Below, piece by piece: positions 1 to 13,424 of a DNA stretch of 64,000 nucleotides. The stretch's first letter is position 1. Every line of letters starts with the position of its first letter. The notes below the pieces were generated by a model that had not been told where the DNA came from, made no database searches, and saw only the letters and a program-made list of their open reading frames with translations. Source of the stretch: Acanthaster planci (taxonomy: Eukaryota > Echinodermata > Asteroidea > Valvatida > Acanthasteridae); contig NW_019091422.1 of the NCBI RefSeq assembly GCF_001949145.1, forward strand, positions 1,324,407-1,388,406. The letters are read 5' to 3'. The position numbers and the translations under genes were made by a program.

Positions 1-105
1 TAGGAGATGGATAGGATGATGGGGAGGGGGTAGAGTAGGAGATGGATAGGATGATGGGGAGGGGGTGGAGTAGGAGACTGATAGGATGATGGGGGCTGAG
101 TAGAA
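1..105. repeat. 35-bp G-rich minisatellite
   Basis: Two near-identical 35-base units (1-35 and 36-70, built on GATGGATAGGATGATGGGGA) are followed by a third, decaying unit. A degenerate GGATGATGGGG-type tail can be followed to about 245. The tract is cut by the window edge, so the full copy number is unknown. It lies upstream of the first visible RSF1 exon, probably inside an RSF1 intron. Confidence 0.8.
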
Positions 106-1104
106 TATGGATGGAAAGATAAGGTGGATATGTGATTGGAGATAGATGGTATTAGGGATGGAGTCAAAGTAGACATGGTAGATATGGAATGATGCGTTAT
201 GGATGATGAGGGTAGAATTGTTGGGGATAGGATGATGGGGTTGGATACAAAGTGCAAAACTGTACTTTAGAGGAATTTTAATTATGCACCATCCTCCAAA
301 TCCACAAATGCACTGCTTATATAATCATCCAGGTTTAGTCTGACTGTACTGGACCCACATTCTATAGGCATTCCTCTTTCCTGTAAAGAAGTATGAAGCC
401 TTTGTACCTGTATCTCCCTAGTTGGTAGTCTTTGTTGATTAACTTTTAAATGACAAGCTCCTTTCAACACACAGTCTGCACACAGCACTAACTAGGATTT
501 TTCTCCTAGAGTACAATGAATTTTATTGTTAAGGTTCGATAAAATATCTTGCACATCTGTATTGCAGTCGTATATCAACCAATGTTGTAAAAGTTTTGAT
601 GAAGCTTGGTTAGTATTTTCTTGTTTAATTTAGTAACCATATAAGTTGAATGTCTCTTTCTTTCCTGTTATTACAGGAAAGAAATTCAAACCTATAACAA
701 GCAGCGAGCCTTGGCGGCTTTGCCGCTCTAGTTGAATCTGAAAATGTTGATATACAAATGTCTATATATCTCTGGAACGCAGTGCAGTACAGCGATCATT
801 CATGTATCAAATAGTAGCTTTTGATGTACAGAATCCAGCCATATCAAAAACTCATAACCTAATTTGGCGACTTATAACCCATTTTTTGAGAGCTGGTCAC
901 AATTTTCTTTAACCATTTAAGCTACAGTGACTTTTATGAAGAATCCCGAACCCTTGAAAACCTGCACACACATGAAGCTGTGGGTTTCTGCTCAATGAAG
1001 TATTTTCAAAGGATGTAGGAAGGTTCATTTCGAGATGTGAAGGGCTTAGGGTTAAGGTACTGCACTTAACTCCCCTTTTTTAACTTCCCTCCCAATTTTG
1101 GCAG
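106..1104. other. Probable RSF1 intron, no exon seen
   Basis: This holds the decayed minisatellite tail and AT-rich unique sequence. I looked for the RSF1 exon that precedes the 1105 exon (the tryptophan/tyrosine-rich 'GLMYWY' part of the conserved N-terminal domain) and found none, so it lies upstream of the window. The stretch ends in a pyrimidine tract and a CAG acceptor just before 1105. Confidence 0.6.
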
Positions 1105-4100
1105 GATGAAGATGTGAACATTCGTATTTACCGTGAAGAACAAGACGACCAGGACAGCTCCACTTGGGAAATGATCTCAAAGTGAGTCCAACTGCAAGAT
1201 AGATTGAAAAGTTAGGAGGGTAAAAGATGTTGATCCCTACAGAATCATTTCCAACAGCAGTGAAGAGAAGAATCTGTGTCAGGTGTAAACATCAAGTGCC
1301 CTACCCTACAAGTACCCTAAGGTTGACACTTAATGCATGGCAGGCCACCCCAGTACAAAGCAAACAGTTTACAGAAACCAATTATCAATTATGAATATTC
1401 ACGAAGCAATATTCATGATATCGAATGCAAATGCTTTGTCTGCCAGCGATCGGGACCAGATGGAGAACCTAATCAGAGCCCTACGGAGTGGCACCAATGT
1501 CGTGGCTGGCCAAGGGAAGGAGGAAGACACGGAGTCGACTGCCGGCTCAGACACCAGTTCCAACAAGACCGATGCCAAGAGCAGTAAGGAACAGACGACC
1601 AATGACCATGGTAACGTAGGAGCCCCCCAACAGTAGCTAAAATGCTGCTCACTCTTCAGTTTCGAGCTAAGTAGTACAAATCTGAAAGAGCAAAAGACAG
1701 TAAAGCAGTCTTTGTGAACGCACAGACACGAATGGATATTTTTTGGACTGGCATCACCACCCTTTCCTGATTTAAATACATGTAACTGGTTTTTCTAGTA
1801 GATTGGTCTTGGGGCAGCATTCACCAATGTTGATTCTACGTTTCAAACGCTCCCTTATATTTCTACCCCATCGTGTCTGTAGATTACTTCTTCATGGACA
1901 CATTTAAGATCTAAGAAGGTATTAATCTTACCCCTAACTTACCTTCTGTTCTGTTTCATCAAACTCTTTGTTTTGCTGTGTTTTGAAGTATTCTGGACTG
2001 TTCAGCTCCGCCACTAGTGCTTCGTAAAAGTTGGTGACAAAACTTGATGTTAAGTTCAAAGGAAACGGAATTGGTTTTTACTAAACAGCGTTAAATTTTG
2101 TAGCTTCAGGAAGCTACCATAAGAGTGTGATATAAAGCAGTTAAGATGTTATATTTCTGTCGTCCAGAGTCTGTGAACACCAAACAACAGAAGCAGTCAA
2201 ATGACCAAGATGACAAAGAATCAGTTGAGAAGATGGAAGAAAGTAGAGATGCGCCTGTGCAGCATCCTGTAGACGTCAAAGTTGAAAAGAGGACAGTAGG
2301 TCAAGATCAGGCTAGAGTTGTCGAAGACACAAAGGAGAATGTTGCCATCAAAACTGAAATTTTAGAGGAGCAAGAAACTAAGCCAGTTCCCAAAGATGAA
2401 CCAAATCAGACACCAGCCGATGCTGGCAAGGATGAAGAAACAAAGCCAGTTCCCAAAGATGAACCAAATCAGACACCAGCCGATGCTGGCAGGGAGGAAG
2501 AAACAAAGCCAGTTCCCAAAGATGAACCAAATCAGGCACCAGCCGATGCTTGCAAGGAGAAAGAAACTAAGCCAGTTCCCAAAGATGAACCAAATCAGGC
2601 ACCAGCCGATGCTTGCAAGGAGAAAGAAACTAAGCCAGTTCCCAAAGATGAACCAAATCAGACACCAGCCGATGCTTGCAAGGAGGAAGAAACTAAGCCA
2701 GTTCCCAAAGATGAACCAAAGCAGACACCAGCCGATGCTTGCAAGGAGGAAGAAACTAAGCCAGTTCCCAAAGATGAACCAAATCAGGCACCAGCCGATG
2801 CTTGCAAGGAGAAAGAAACTAAGCCAGTTCCCAAAGATGAACCAAATCAGACACCAGCTGATGCTGCCAAGCTTAAGACAGAAAATCAGGTTGTGTTACC
2901 ACCAAAAATAGAGGAGGAAGGAGATGCAGTAAAGGAAGTGAAGGAAGACACAACAGTCAGTGACGAAAAAGAGAGCTTGAAAGATATTGCGCAGACCTCG
3001 CCTAAGAATGAATGGAGGGAAGAGAAAGAAACAATCGATGGAAATTGTAAGGATGCCAAGACTGGAGAGACTGATACATCAGAGAAATCTGAAATGGATG
3101 GCAGCAAGGAGGAAGAAGGAGATAAAGAAGGGTCAAAAGAGGATGATGGAGTACAATGCAGTAAGGAGAGAAGTGAAAAGCAGATGATGGAAGAATACGG
3201 CAGTGAGGGTTTAGAGGAGGATACAAAGTCTAAACTAAACCTTCCCGAAGATGGTGGCAAACAAGCAACCAAACCAGAGAGCAAGGAGGAGCAAGTTGTC
3301 AAGGACTCGGAGGAGGGAGAAAGGGCAGGTGGTGATGAGAAGCCGACGGAGGAAAAGGAGAAGACGGAAGTGAAGGCCAAGCCTGTCGGCAGGCCCAAGA
3401 AGGTCGGCAAGAAGCGCAAGAAAAAAAGTGCCCGGAGCCGGTTCACGCCCCGCCGGAATGCCTCCCGCAAGGCGGCCGCCAAGATTGAGGAGGAGATGAA
3501 GGAGGAGGTTGAGGAGGAGGAGGAGGAGAAAGAAGATTGTGGGCCAGCTGGAGAGGATGACAGCCCCTGCTGCAAATGTGGAATGTATAACCATCCGGAA
3601 TGGGTAAGGCCAGTTCCAAAATGTACATTCATGCAATATACAACTGAAGAAAATGTGGAACAACCTGTAAAAAGCATCCAAGGGTTTCAAACGTTTGGCA
3701 AGATGTAGTTCCTTCACTTTCCTCAAACCTACAAGATCCTGCAAAACTGTTTGTGGGATTTTGAAAGATCAGATGATGGTATGAGTCCCTGTTTTCATTT
3801 CAGATACTCCTGTGTGACAAGTGTGACTCGGGTTACCACACGGCATGTCTACGGCCCCCTCTAATGATCATACCTGAGGGCAACTGGTACTGTCCCAATT
3901 GTGAGCATGTAAGTTGCTGACGTCACCCTACTTTTTGACATCAAATTTTAACATCAATTGTAGAAGTCACCCTTGACTCCACGAGTGCTTTTGCTCCTTA
4001 GACACAGTGCATCACACTTCTTACATCATGTGGTCTCGACTTTGATAAAATTCAAAGGGATATCAAAAATTGCTGTTGATTGTATTTTCTCAGGAGAAGC

Positions 4101-7100
4101 TTGTTGACAAGCTGGCAGAGATGCTGACGGAAGTTGACGCTAGTCTGAAGAAAAAGGAAAGAAAACGGAAACGAAAGGATGGCTCGGCACTCTGGGCGCT
4201 CACCGATATATGCATGCACAACATCCTCCCTGATGTGAGTGGCTCAACAACTGTAAATACTCGAACTCACTTGAATGTTGTTCTGAATACTTCAGATCCT
4301 TTTGATCACACGTCAGTTACTTGTCATATCACCAATGAGGGTGTCAAAAATGTCAGAAGTGTCAAATCTGTCCAAAATGTCACATTTATGGGCCCTTCAA
4401 ATCTTTGAGAAACTTGGAAGGGAATCCAACAGGTCAACCATTTCCAAGACCAAACAGTTCCTATCCTCCCAACCACTATGGTATCCAACAGTGGCTTTGT
4501 TCATTGGGGTTAGATACTATTGTCTCAGGATTGTCAGTTGTGCCGCTCCACTTGACTGTCCAATCCAACAGGTGCCACAGATCTGTACATCTGCAGCCCA
4601 ATTGTACTCTGGCAGGCATAGGTTAAGAAATGTAATGCAGTATGTCAGGCATGTCCTGTTACTCCACAAATCTAAACTGCATGACTTTTTGGGGTTGACC
4701 TGTTTAGGAGATGGTCAAAGTTAGGAAGCAAAGGCACGCTGTGGCCCTACGTCACACCTCGTCCACCTTCCGCCAGGGATTGAGGAGTCCCAGTGACGAC
4801 TCGCGTTCCAGGCACCACCGACGAAAGCACCGCCACCACCACCATCATCACCACCGGCAACAAGAGCAAGGGCAGCAGCAGCATCATAGACGATCGCGCC
4901 GAGACCGTTCCCGGGACCGTGACCGGGCGTGGCGCTGGCGGGAGCAGAGCCTACGGGATCGCAACTTCATCAACGACAACGAGGATGACGAGGACAACGA
5001 GGGCCAAGAAGGAGAAGAGGAGTTTGAGATGGTCCAGCGACGCTCCCGCCGTGCCCGGAAGGAGATCAGCTACAAGTTTGAGGACTTTGAAACGGCCATC
5101 AACTCGGCCATTCAAGAGGAAGTTGTGGAACACAAGAAAGGTAAAACACCACACCACACTGGTGGAACTCCAGTCCAAGGCTAACCTCAAATATGCCAGA
5201 TTTGTTCCATCTTTTGAGGGACTTCAAATCCTCATTGCCCGTATCCCAAATCTTTTTTTCAAAGCATATTGCAACTTGTTGCAGATGCAAATTACATTGA
5301 CTGAAGCAGGATTTGAACAAGTGACCTGTGGAAAGCTGTTCTAGCACTCTACCGACTGAACGATATGGTCCAGTATTAGGAATCCTCCAAATATCTTCGT
5401 TCAGGATTGCCAATCCGAATCCACAAGCTTGTATGCCATATCCAGGCTTAAAGTCATGATTTAAGCAACAATAGCAATATTGGACAAATAAGAGCAAGTA
5501 AAGGGGGATGAGTCAAAGAGGGACAGCATTTGACGTACAAGTCGTCAAATAAACCATGCAAGGAAAGTTAGTAGGTGCTCACATGATAATTATGAAAATG
5601 GACAAATGAAAATTGTTTTGTGATATTGCCTTTAGTTTTTCATAATCCAAACCTCAAATTCCTACACACCTTGTCTGCGCAGCCGTCAAGGAGTACCAGG
5701 CCACCCGCCCAATCAGCCGCGGCAAGGATATCTCCACCATCGAGGGCCTGAAGGAGAGCAGCGAGGATGAGGCCAAGGAGCGGAGGTCGAGGCGGAAGAG
5801 CAAGAGGCGGCTGGGAGACCTGGACGCCACCAGCGAGGAGGAGGAGGACGTCAGCGACGACTTTCAGATGGACAGGTCAGTTCCGAGTCGGGAAGACTCA
5901 TTTTCTCCCCGCAGATCTTAGCTTTGTGTCTGTCTTTAGCTGCAGGAATTGACTGCCCTGCGTTGAGATCCTTATTAAGCTTTGTTACAAGCTATGGCAT
6001 TATCCAAGTATTTCAAAGGGAAGCCAAGGCTTGGACAATGCTCTGTGTGTTCCATCAATAAACATTTGAAACTTTGCTTGGAACTGGACATGAAGTCAGA
6101 CACACAGACTTAGATTTGGCACAATGGCAAAAAGTATTTTCTGAAGTATTTTTGCAGTTGAAGCCCAGTAGGAACGAATGCAATGGACAGTGGGCGTTTG
6201 TGATTCCCAGACCACTAGAGGGCTTGAACAAACTCCCCCCCCCAAAAAAAGACAAAGAGAATGGAAAAATGCCCCAACCCGACTTATAAACTAACGTAAT
6301 TTTATTTGTCATTGAAAGCCTTTTTCTCTTTCCATGTCCTTTCGAAAGTCAAATTTACAAGTTCTAAATCCCAAAAGTTAAAAAAAAACTTTGTTTCCCA
6401 CTAAAAATATTTTACCCAGGCCCCGGCCGACGCCCTCTATTGTCCACCAAAAAATTCAATGGTTTCCTTCACTTTGTACATGTATAAAATTGCATCTCTG
6501 TTGTTGGTCACCAACTAAAATATTAATACACTGTATACTTTACGTGCGCGTTCTCTCGCAACAGCGACCACTCCGTGCAGGTTACATCACTTCGACAGAC
6601 ACTTCGACAGTGGTGATGAGTCTGCTTGCCCCGTTGTTACATTTTATTCATTTTCTGGCTTGTTCTTTTCAATTACAGTACGGGGTGTATCAAAAACTTT
6701 AAATGGTCACTGTGGCAAAGCTACACATTTTCTAGCAGAAACCTTGCTTTCATCCCAAAGTTGAGAACAAATACTTTCCAATGATACCTCAATCATGATT
6801 TTACCACTACGCATCACTGAGCACCAATGTGTTGACATTTAGGTGCATATTTGGGGATGGCTCACTTTCAGGTCAATGAAATCAACATTGCCTCTTTCAT
6901 AATTGGTTTGGGTGTGAGTGGACATGTCTTTGGTGATTATTTAACCGTCCTTGGATAAAAACCTGAGTGCTTGGACAGACAGTCTGCACTAGTAAGCAGG
7001 AGGTCATGGGTTCGAGTCCCACCAGAGTACGCTTGTGATTTTTCACAAGCCTTTGGGGGCATACACTGACTATACAGTGTTAAAATACACGTCAGGCGGG

Positions 7101-9771
7101 GCAAAAATTCAAAATTACTTCGATAAACATGTTTAAAATTTTTTGAAAGTAAATTTGTTAGCCAACAACAGAAGTACGATTGACAAATGGTACACAAGTG
7201 GGACAATCCTTTTCACTTAAGACAAGGATGTTGGGGACAACAGTAAGTCCAGAGGCCCCCCGTATTAAGGAAAGTCGACTGTAAAAAGAATACATGTGCA
7301 TGACACGTATCTGCAATGATCTAAACTTAAATAAAAGAAACTTATGATTCACATCATAATTGATTATAAGGATTTTTTAATAAATAGTACGTAGTCAGTT
7401 TCCCTATATAGTTTTTTCACATCATAATTCATAACAAGTTAGTTATAGAGGTTGCGTTAGCACCAGGTAAAAATATTTCTTTCTGAGCATGCGTGGTTCA
7501 GAAAAGAACCAGAGGATACTTGACGTTAACATGACCCCCCTGTTAATTCATAATATATACATAGAATCGCTGTAGTGTTGTGATTCAGATCATTATGGGA
7601 ATAAAATGGTATCCCCTATTTACTAACGTACGTTTCTTCCAGTGACGCTGCCAGCGACCAGGACTATGAAGAAGAAGTGGAGGAGGAAGCCGACGAGGAC
7701 AGCTACGTCAGCGAGGCGAGCGACTACTTGGATGCGCCGCGGCGGAAACGCTCCAGGGGCTACTCCAAGTGGAGCAGCCTGCCCAAGAGGCGCAGCGAGC
7801 GTCGGCGTAAGCGGGTACGGTACCGAGACTACTCAGAGGAGGAAGACTTTGAGTCAGGTGGGTTCTGGCAGTTTCACATGCCAAAGTGTCAGCATCGCTC
7901 ATTTTTGTCTCCGCAGCTGAGCCTCGGTATCTCAATAATTGACCAGTGGCGGACAGGAACCTGTGACATCTGGATCACTCTGCCACTGTGGTGCCCTGGT
8001 GGCCTTTGGTTTGAGACACTTTGTTCGCACAACTGAGATTTGATAAGTTAAGGTCTTGTATTGTTAGTGGAAGTAGAGTGTGTTTCAAAACAAATCCACC
8101 AACTGGTAGCAGTGTTGAAGTCAAGACCATCAGAAGGCCAATCACATGACCAGAAACAAGGCCGAACACAAAACCAGACACAAGACCATCACAAGGCTGA
8201 TCACAAGGCCAGACACAAGGCAGAATACAAGACCAGGCACAGGACCATCACAAGGCCAATCACAAGGCAGGACACAAGGCAGAACACACAGGGCCATCAC
8301 AAAGCCAATCACATGACTAGACACAACGCAGAACACAAGACTAGACACAGGACCTTCACAAGGCCAATCACAAGGCCAGACACAAGGCAGAACACAAGAC
8401 TAGAGGCAAGACTATCACAAGGCCTATCACAAGACCAGACAAAAGTCTGAACACAAGACCATCACAAGGCCAATCTCAAGGCCGAACGCAAGACCAGTCA
8501 CAAGTAAGAGATTGAACAGTGACAAAGGAATGCTTTTGCTGAAGTTCCTTTGAATAGCTTGTCACTTGGTATCAGACTGGAGATCCTATGTTGGTGTTGT
8601 GTGGTCTTATGATGGTCTTAAGAGGTGTTCATTGTAATGATGATTGGCAGTCTTCCACTTTGACCTTAACCCTCCCAGACTTTTGAATATACATCTGGAG
8701 GTCTAGAGCCTAGCCTTCAAATTCAGAATATGTATTTGTTTAAAGGTCTGTAGTTTTACGGGAACCAGTTTTCCGTCTAGGGTTTGGACTGCATGTTGTG
8801 ATTCATGGCATATTTTGTGGTTCCTGTTACAACCAGCAGAAAGTGAACAGTACAGTGAATACAGTGACGAGAGTGAAAGTAAGTCAAGGAGGAGAAAGCA
8901 AGCCAGGCCCAGACGGGATTCCTCAGAAGAGGGCCAATCAGATTACAGCTCGTATCAGTCGGACCAATCAGGGAGTGCGAACAGACGGTCAAAGAACAAG
9001 CGCCGACTAGAGTCCGAATCAGAGTCTTCGGAGAACGCTGGCTATGTTCGGAAGCGCAAATTCCGGTTAGAGAGCGACGAAGAGGACGAAACCGAAGACA
9101 TTGCTGATAAAAAGTCAGTCAGGAAGGATGATTCACCTAGTTCAGAGGAGGAGGGTCAGGAGAGCGGACCTGTTGTGAGGAAAAAGACGGCCCCGGTGGC
9201 TCATCACAAAAGGAAAAAGTACACGGAAGACAGCGATTACAGTCCCAGTGAAGCTGGGGGGAGGCGATCAAGGTATTCATCCAAACAAGTGGATTATCGG
9301 AAGATGGCTGCAGAGAGCGATTCCGAGGAAGAGGAGGATTATGAAGAAGAAGAGGAGGAAGAAGAAGATGATGACAATGATGACGATTATGATGATAATG
9401 AGGGAGAAAGCGAGATTGAGACGTATGCCAAAACTAAAGAAGTCCAGGGAACAGATCGGAACAAAGCCTTTGTCGAGACGGAAAAAGACTCCAACAAAGA
9501 GAACGAGCAGGCAGAGCAGCTTTCCAAGCAGCAGGTGGATTCCGAGGAGGCTCGAGCGAAGGACCCTGTTAGGAGGGCAGAGGATTTCCCCAGCAAGTCG
9601 GCCGTCGCCCCACCCGTCAGCAACGGCACGACGCTGAATGGAGGCTGCAGCGGAACGATTGTCAACGGCAACGGCTCCTCGGGAAACGGGGAGGGCATCT
9701 CGACGGGTGAGGATGAGGATGACCTCCTGGGCGTGACGGACCTTGTGGAGTACGTCACTCAAGATGTATAA
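1105..9771 (+). CDS. RSF1: RSF1, remodeling and spacing factor 1 (5' end missing)
   Basis: Histone-binding subunit of the RSF (ISWI/SNF2H) nucleosome-spacing complex; nuclear. Exons: 1105-1181, 1447-1610, 2168-3603, 3804-3908, 4094-4234, 4708-5140, 5683-5875, 7643-7857, 8837-9771 (TAA). All junctions are GT-AG and phases join to give 1232 residues plus stop. Exon 1 carries the EEQDDQD motif typical of RSF1, continued by DRDQMENLIRAL. Exon 3 is long, acidic and Lys-rich, with a 63-bp repeat and an AT-hook-like VGRPKKVGKKRKK. The PHD finger spans exons 3-4 (CCKCG, NHPEW, then CDKCDSGYHTACLRPPLM, YCPNCEH). Exon 5 has the KKKERKRKRK helix; exon 6 the RRSRRARKEISYKFEDFE block; exon 7 GRGKDISTI. 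The acidic tail ends DDLLGVTDLVEYV, matching the vertebrate RSF1 C-terminus. Two donors are possible for exon 2 (after 1583 or 1610, same phase). The N-terminal domain is outside the window. Confidence 0.93.
2374..2877 (+). repeat. RSF1: In-frame 63-bp tandem repeat in RSF1 exon 3
   Basis: Eight consecutive 63-base copies each encode 21 residues of the form ETKPVPKDEPNQ(T/A)PADA(G/C)K. Copies differ by only a few bases, so the array expanded recently or is homogenised. The inner copies gained a Cys (ADAC) where the first two have Gly and the last has Ala. The unit length is a multiple of three, so copy-number change keeps the frame. The array also holds a second frame open (2396-2911), which is a shadow. 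It lies in the disordered acidic/Lys-rich part before the PHD finger. Confidence 0.95.
5300..5371 (-). mobile_element. tRNA-derived SINE head
   Basis: The minus strand reads as a tRNA-like pol III head: an A-box-like GTTCAGTCGGTAGAGTGC (D arm) and, about 30 bases on, a B-box-like CTTGTTCAAATCC followed by a T-stem-like end. It lies in the RSF1 intron between 5141 and 5682. The acceptor stem pairs poorly and the flank is AT-rich, so a SINE copy fits better than a working tRNA. Confidence 0.55.
6960..7030 (+). mobile_element. tRNA-like SINE fragment with B box
   Basis: A clear B-box/T-arm (TGGGTTCGAGTCCCA, about 7007-7021) is preceded by an anticodon-arm-like GTCTGCACTAGTAAGCAG. The D-arm half is not recognisable. 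It sits in the RSF1 intron 5876-7642. Most likely a decayed tRNA-derived SINE. Confidence 0.45.
8112..8503 (+). repeat. CACAAGGCCA-type minisatellite in an RSF1 intron
   Basis: Decanucleotide-like units (CACAAGGCCA, CACAAGACCA, CACAAGGCAG) are arranged in a higher-order repeat of roughly 60 bases, with several imperfect copies across nearly 400 bases. It lies in the intron 7858-8836. The long open frames through it are by-products of the repeat. Confidence 0.85.
8831..8839 (+). other. RSF1: NAGNAG tandem splice acceptor in RSF1
   Basis: The acceptor of the last RSF1 exon reads ACCAGCAG. Splicing after the first AG (exon from 8837) or the second (from 8840) keeps the frame and adds or removes one Ala before ESEQYSEYSDESE. 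Both AGs are in consensus context. Alternative use is inferred. Confidence 0.6.
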
Positions 9772-12700
9772 AGGGTCTGTTACATCATGTTCATTTCCAT
9801 CCGAGTAAACCATTTTTTTATTGTGTACCTTTCAAGGAAACATCAGTGGGTGAGGTAGTTCTTTTTCACCTGTTTTACACCTGTTCGCTTTTACACCTCT
9901 TAATTTCTCCACGTGCATGTAGCCTAGACGTGCTTCTACATCCACCTAAAATGATGCTCTTCAAACTGATGTAACACGTCATTTTAGTGGTACATGTATT
10001 AACCTGATGTGTGCCATATTCGTCCTGTTTTGAATGCGGATACATCCCTACGGCCGGGGATGCCAGGGTGTGTAACATCTGGAAATGTATTGTGTAAACT
10101 AGGATGTTCAGGGTACGGTACTCAAAACGGGTGAGGAAGGGGTAAAGGGTGGGTCGTTATCTTTGTGGGTACAAAAGTTACAGCCTTGAGCCTTGACCAC
10201 CTCAGATCCACTGTATCCACCAGCAGACCAGGAGATTTGGGGGGAAATTTACCGGGTCAAAGCTCGCGCCCAGCCGCAGTTACCGTCGATTGGCAAACCT
10301 TCATTTTAACATTGGATCCCATGCAGTGATGGATCTTTCAAGTTCAGTGAAGATAACATGTATATTAACAAAGGTAAAAAAAAATGCTGAATTGGAGCAA
10401 TCAAAGCTACAAATCTGAAAGCCACCGTAAAATTTTACAGCACGCAGTGTGAGTACAGCACACAGTACATTGTACATGTTCACATCCAGTGGGACTCTGC
10501 AGTATATCGTAATGTGCTGAATATTCAGTATTATGCAAATGCCAGAGCTGAATGTTTCAAAGTAAATTCCAGAGGAATTAGGTGACTGCTTAATCATGCT
10601 CTTCAATCAACTTGCCGTTCTCTCATTAAGGCAAAGGTTACTACTGTCCTTGTAATTTATAGAATTTCCCATGAATTTCTTGTCACAGTTCTCAAGAAAT
10701 TGGCATTTTTTCAACCTTGTGATTCAACATGGCAATCGCTGCTTAGAAATTTAGAATACTGTGGTTATATTTGGATCGTCATCCGTCCCGAACAGTCCTG
10801 AATTCCAATTTCAGTATTTTTTCAGTCACTGCAAGGGATAAGGATCGAAACAAACCACCTTTTATTTTGTAAAAGATAATGGGCCGATAAAATGGTTTTC
10901 CACCCATAGAAGTTAATTCGAAGAGTTTTATAGTAAACGCACAAAACTCTCTACTCTGACCCGCTCGAACTACAACCATGACGCAGACACTTTTTCTCCA
11001 CGGTACACCAAAGACCAAAATATTCAATCCATTTGGAATTCTGTGATGACGCTGGTGGGTTGCAGTAGAGGTCATTTCCTTCTCACAGCGGCATCCAATA
11101 GTCATGTTCCTACTGACCGGGAAATCAACAGTCAGTAAATCCTGTTTTGTAAAGGCCTTCATTCAGTTACTAATGCAGCCCATGCGTCATGTGCATGTAC
11201 TCTCAGGTTCCCTAACAAGGTCAAAGGGTCATGTAATACATGTACCTGATAGTACACCTTCCTTTTCGCTGCCGCTTCACCTACATGTAGGTGCAACCTT
11301 TGCCAGGCAGAGGTTACTAAACTGCCGCTGCACAGAACAAAATAATTCACGGAAATGTGAATAAAATACCTCTACGTTTCAAGGCAGTATGTTATGGCGT
11401 GTATTCGATAACACACTGAGCAGCCGAAAGCGGTGTCGACACGGCACACAAAGACACGTAGAAGAATACTCTTTAGAAAATACGCTTAGCTTATGTCACG
11501 TTTCGTCTGGAGACTTTTGCCAAGTACGGTCAATTTTTGGGGGGCGAAGTAGACTAGACGGCCATACAGAATGGCGCCAGGTGTTCGCGAATGAAAGGAA
11601 GGTCTGCAAAGCGAGAAGAGGTGTGCGCGGTCTTGCATTTGGAGAACTGCACTGTCACGAAGTACAGATCCTGTAAATGCCGGATGCTGTTTAAAATTCG
11701 GTGAAATTTCCACTTCAGATTCAAGCTCTCCCGTTGTTTTGGAAAATTCAGCCTCGAGCTTCCGGGAAATAATCTAGTACTAGCACAAACAACATCAACG
11801 CCCACCCACGCTTTTCTTTGGTTTGTACAAATGTAATCTTCTGTCATCAATATTTGAATTCAGTACCAAAGGGATGTAATAATGCGTTGCATAATTCATG
11901 ACAGGGTTTTTTTTAAATGTAGTACATGTACATCGGAATTTGTGACCACGGTCAAGGCTCAACTCTCATGCATTTTAGCGTGGACCCAGAATTTGTGATC
12001 CAGTGGTCACGTTTGGATCTTTATGCTGGAAGGTGAACGGCGCGAAGTCTTGGGAAAGCACTTCATTTGTTACCTTTCTGTCAAAGAACACGAAAACGGG
12101 TGTGGGTGCACAGCTTTTGTCTTTCTTAACGTGTGAACGTCGGCAGCAAGCAACCGTTGGTTACATGTGTATTATTTTACCTGTACGGGAATCTTCGATG
12201 TACGTATTTATTATGTACAGTAGGTTCGAATTTGGGCAGTTAATGTTGGATGTTAGTCAGAATGGAGGTTCGTCACACAGTTTTTATAGACTTTAATAAA
12301 GTCTGACATACGACACAAGCAGGAGCTCGGGTACAATAGGAAATCAGCCCCATAGTATTTACTTTCCGCCAGAATTTAGAGAACAATATCGTCGACGGTG
12401 AATGCATGCGCAAGCTGCCACGCCGTAAAGGTCGCCTGTAAATGTTGTTCGCGGAAACAAAGAACAGTCCCCCTTTTGCCCGTCATGTGCGAGTGGGTTT
12501 TGTTCGCGTGGGGCCTAGGCATGGATACGGAACCAAACGTTGCAACCCATCGAAAAATACCCGAGAAATCCCAAATTGGTATTTACCACGCAATGCGGTG
12601 TTGCCGCTGGTGAATGTTGATGTCAAATCGTTTGACAGAAACCGTCTGTAAATTTTTGTTGGTCCTTCCCAGACACGGCAGATGTGAATGGTTCTGTTTT

Positions 12701-13424
12701 CTAGTTGGGTATTTCGTCATTCGCCCGTGTATTGACGGTGCTGGAAGGCAGGAGAAACACATTCATTCAGTATGCGTACTGTCAGCCACAGTGCGAGTCA
12801 ATTTGGAGTCTAAACCGTGGGCGTGGTCAGGATATTTGCCAAGTTGGGGGGGGGGGCAAAGCACTCATCGGCAATTTACTGATAAACAGTAACATTGGGA
12901 GGCGGTCAGTTCTGAGGGTGTTTTGTGGTTTTGTTTTGTAATTTGTTTTCCAAGCACTGGTGATTTCAACACACCGAGAAATTTGTACTCTTTTTCCTAT
13001 TTTATATTGTTCAGTGTTTGTGGTCACCCATCGCGACAACAATGGCCCAAACATGATTCAGCTAAAACTTTTGAAAGGAGACTTGCACCCAGTCTCTGAC
13101 TTGCACGACTGCAGGGCGCACCTGCGTGACCCAAAGCGACCTCTCTGTTGACTTATTACAATAAACCACGAGTGAATGGTTCGAAAAAAAGTTTAATAGG
13201 GAAGCCCATTGAGTACATTATTACTAGTGACAGCTGCCAGTGTCACAAGCATTTTGAAGTTTTCTTAGACAAAAATACTGTCTTCATTCCGACAACTATC
13301 TTTAAGTAGGGTTTTTACATGTAGCAGGAAAAATGACAATTTTAACTTAACAAATTTGTCCTTAATATTTTCCCCATGCGGCACTTCCTCATCATGTACA
13401 TAATCACTTTCAATCCGGGCATTT

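Noticed and set aside
2396-2911. 171-codon open frame with MNQIRHQPMLA repeats
   Set aside because: It is the out-of-frame reading of the RSF1 63-bp repeat, which stays open because the unit is a multiple of three.
2886-3677. 263-codon minus-strand Ser/Leu-rich frame
   Set aside because: Antisense of the Glu/Lys-rich RSF1 exon 3; its composition is the expected mirror of GAG/GAA codons.
8061-8450. His/Thr/Arg-repeat open frames on both strands
   Set aside because: Produced by the CACAAGGCCA minisatellite in an RSF1 intron.
9277-9813. 178-codon minus-strand hydrophobic frame
   Set aside because: Antisense of the acidic RSF1 tail; the Ile/Val/Phe run is the complement of GAT/GAA repeats.
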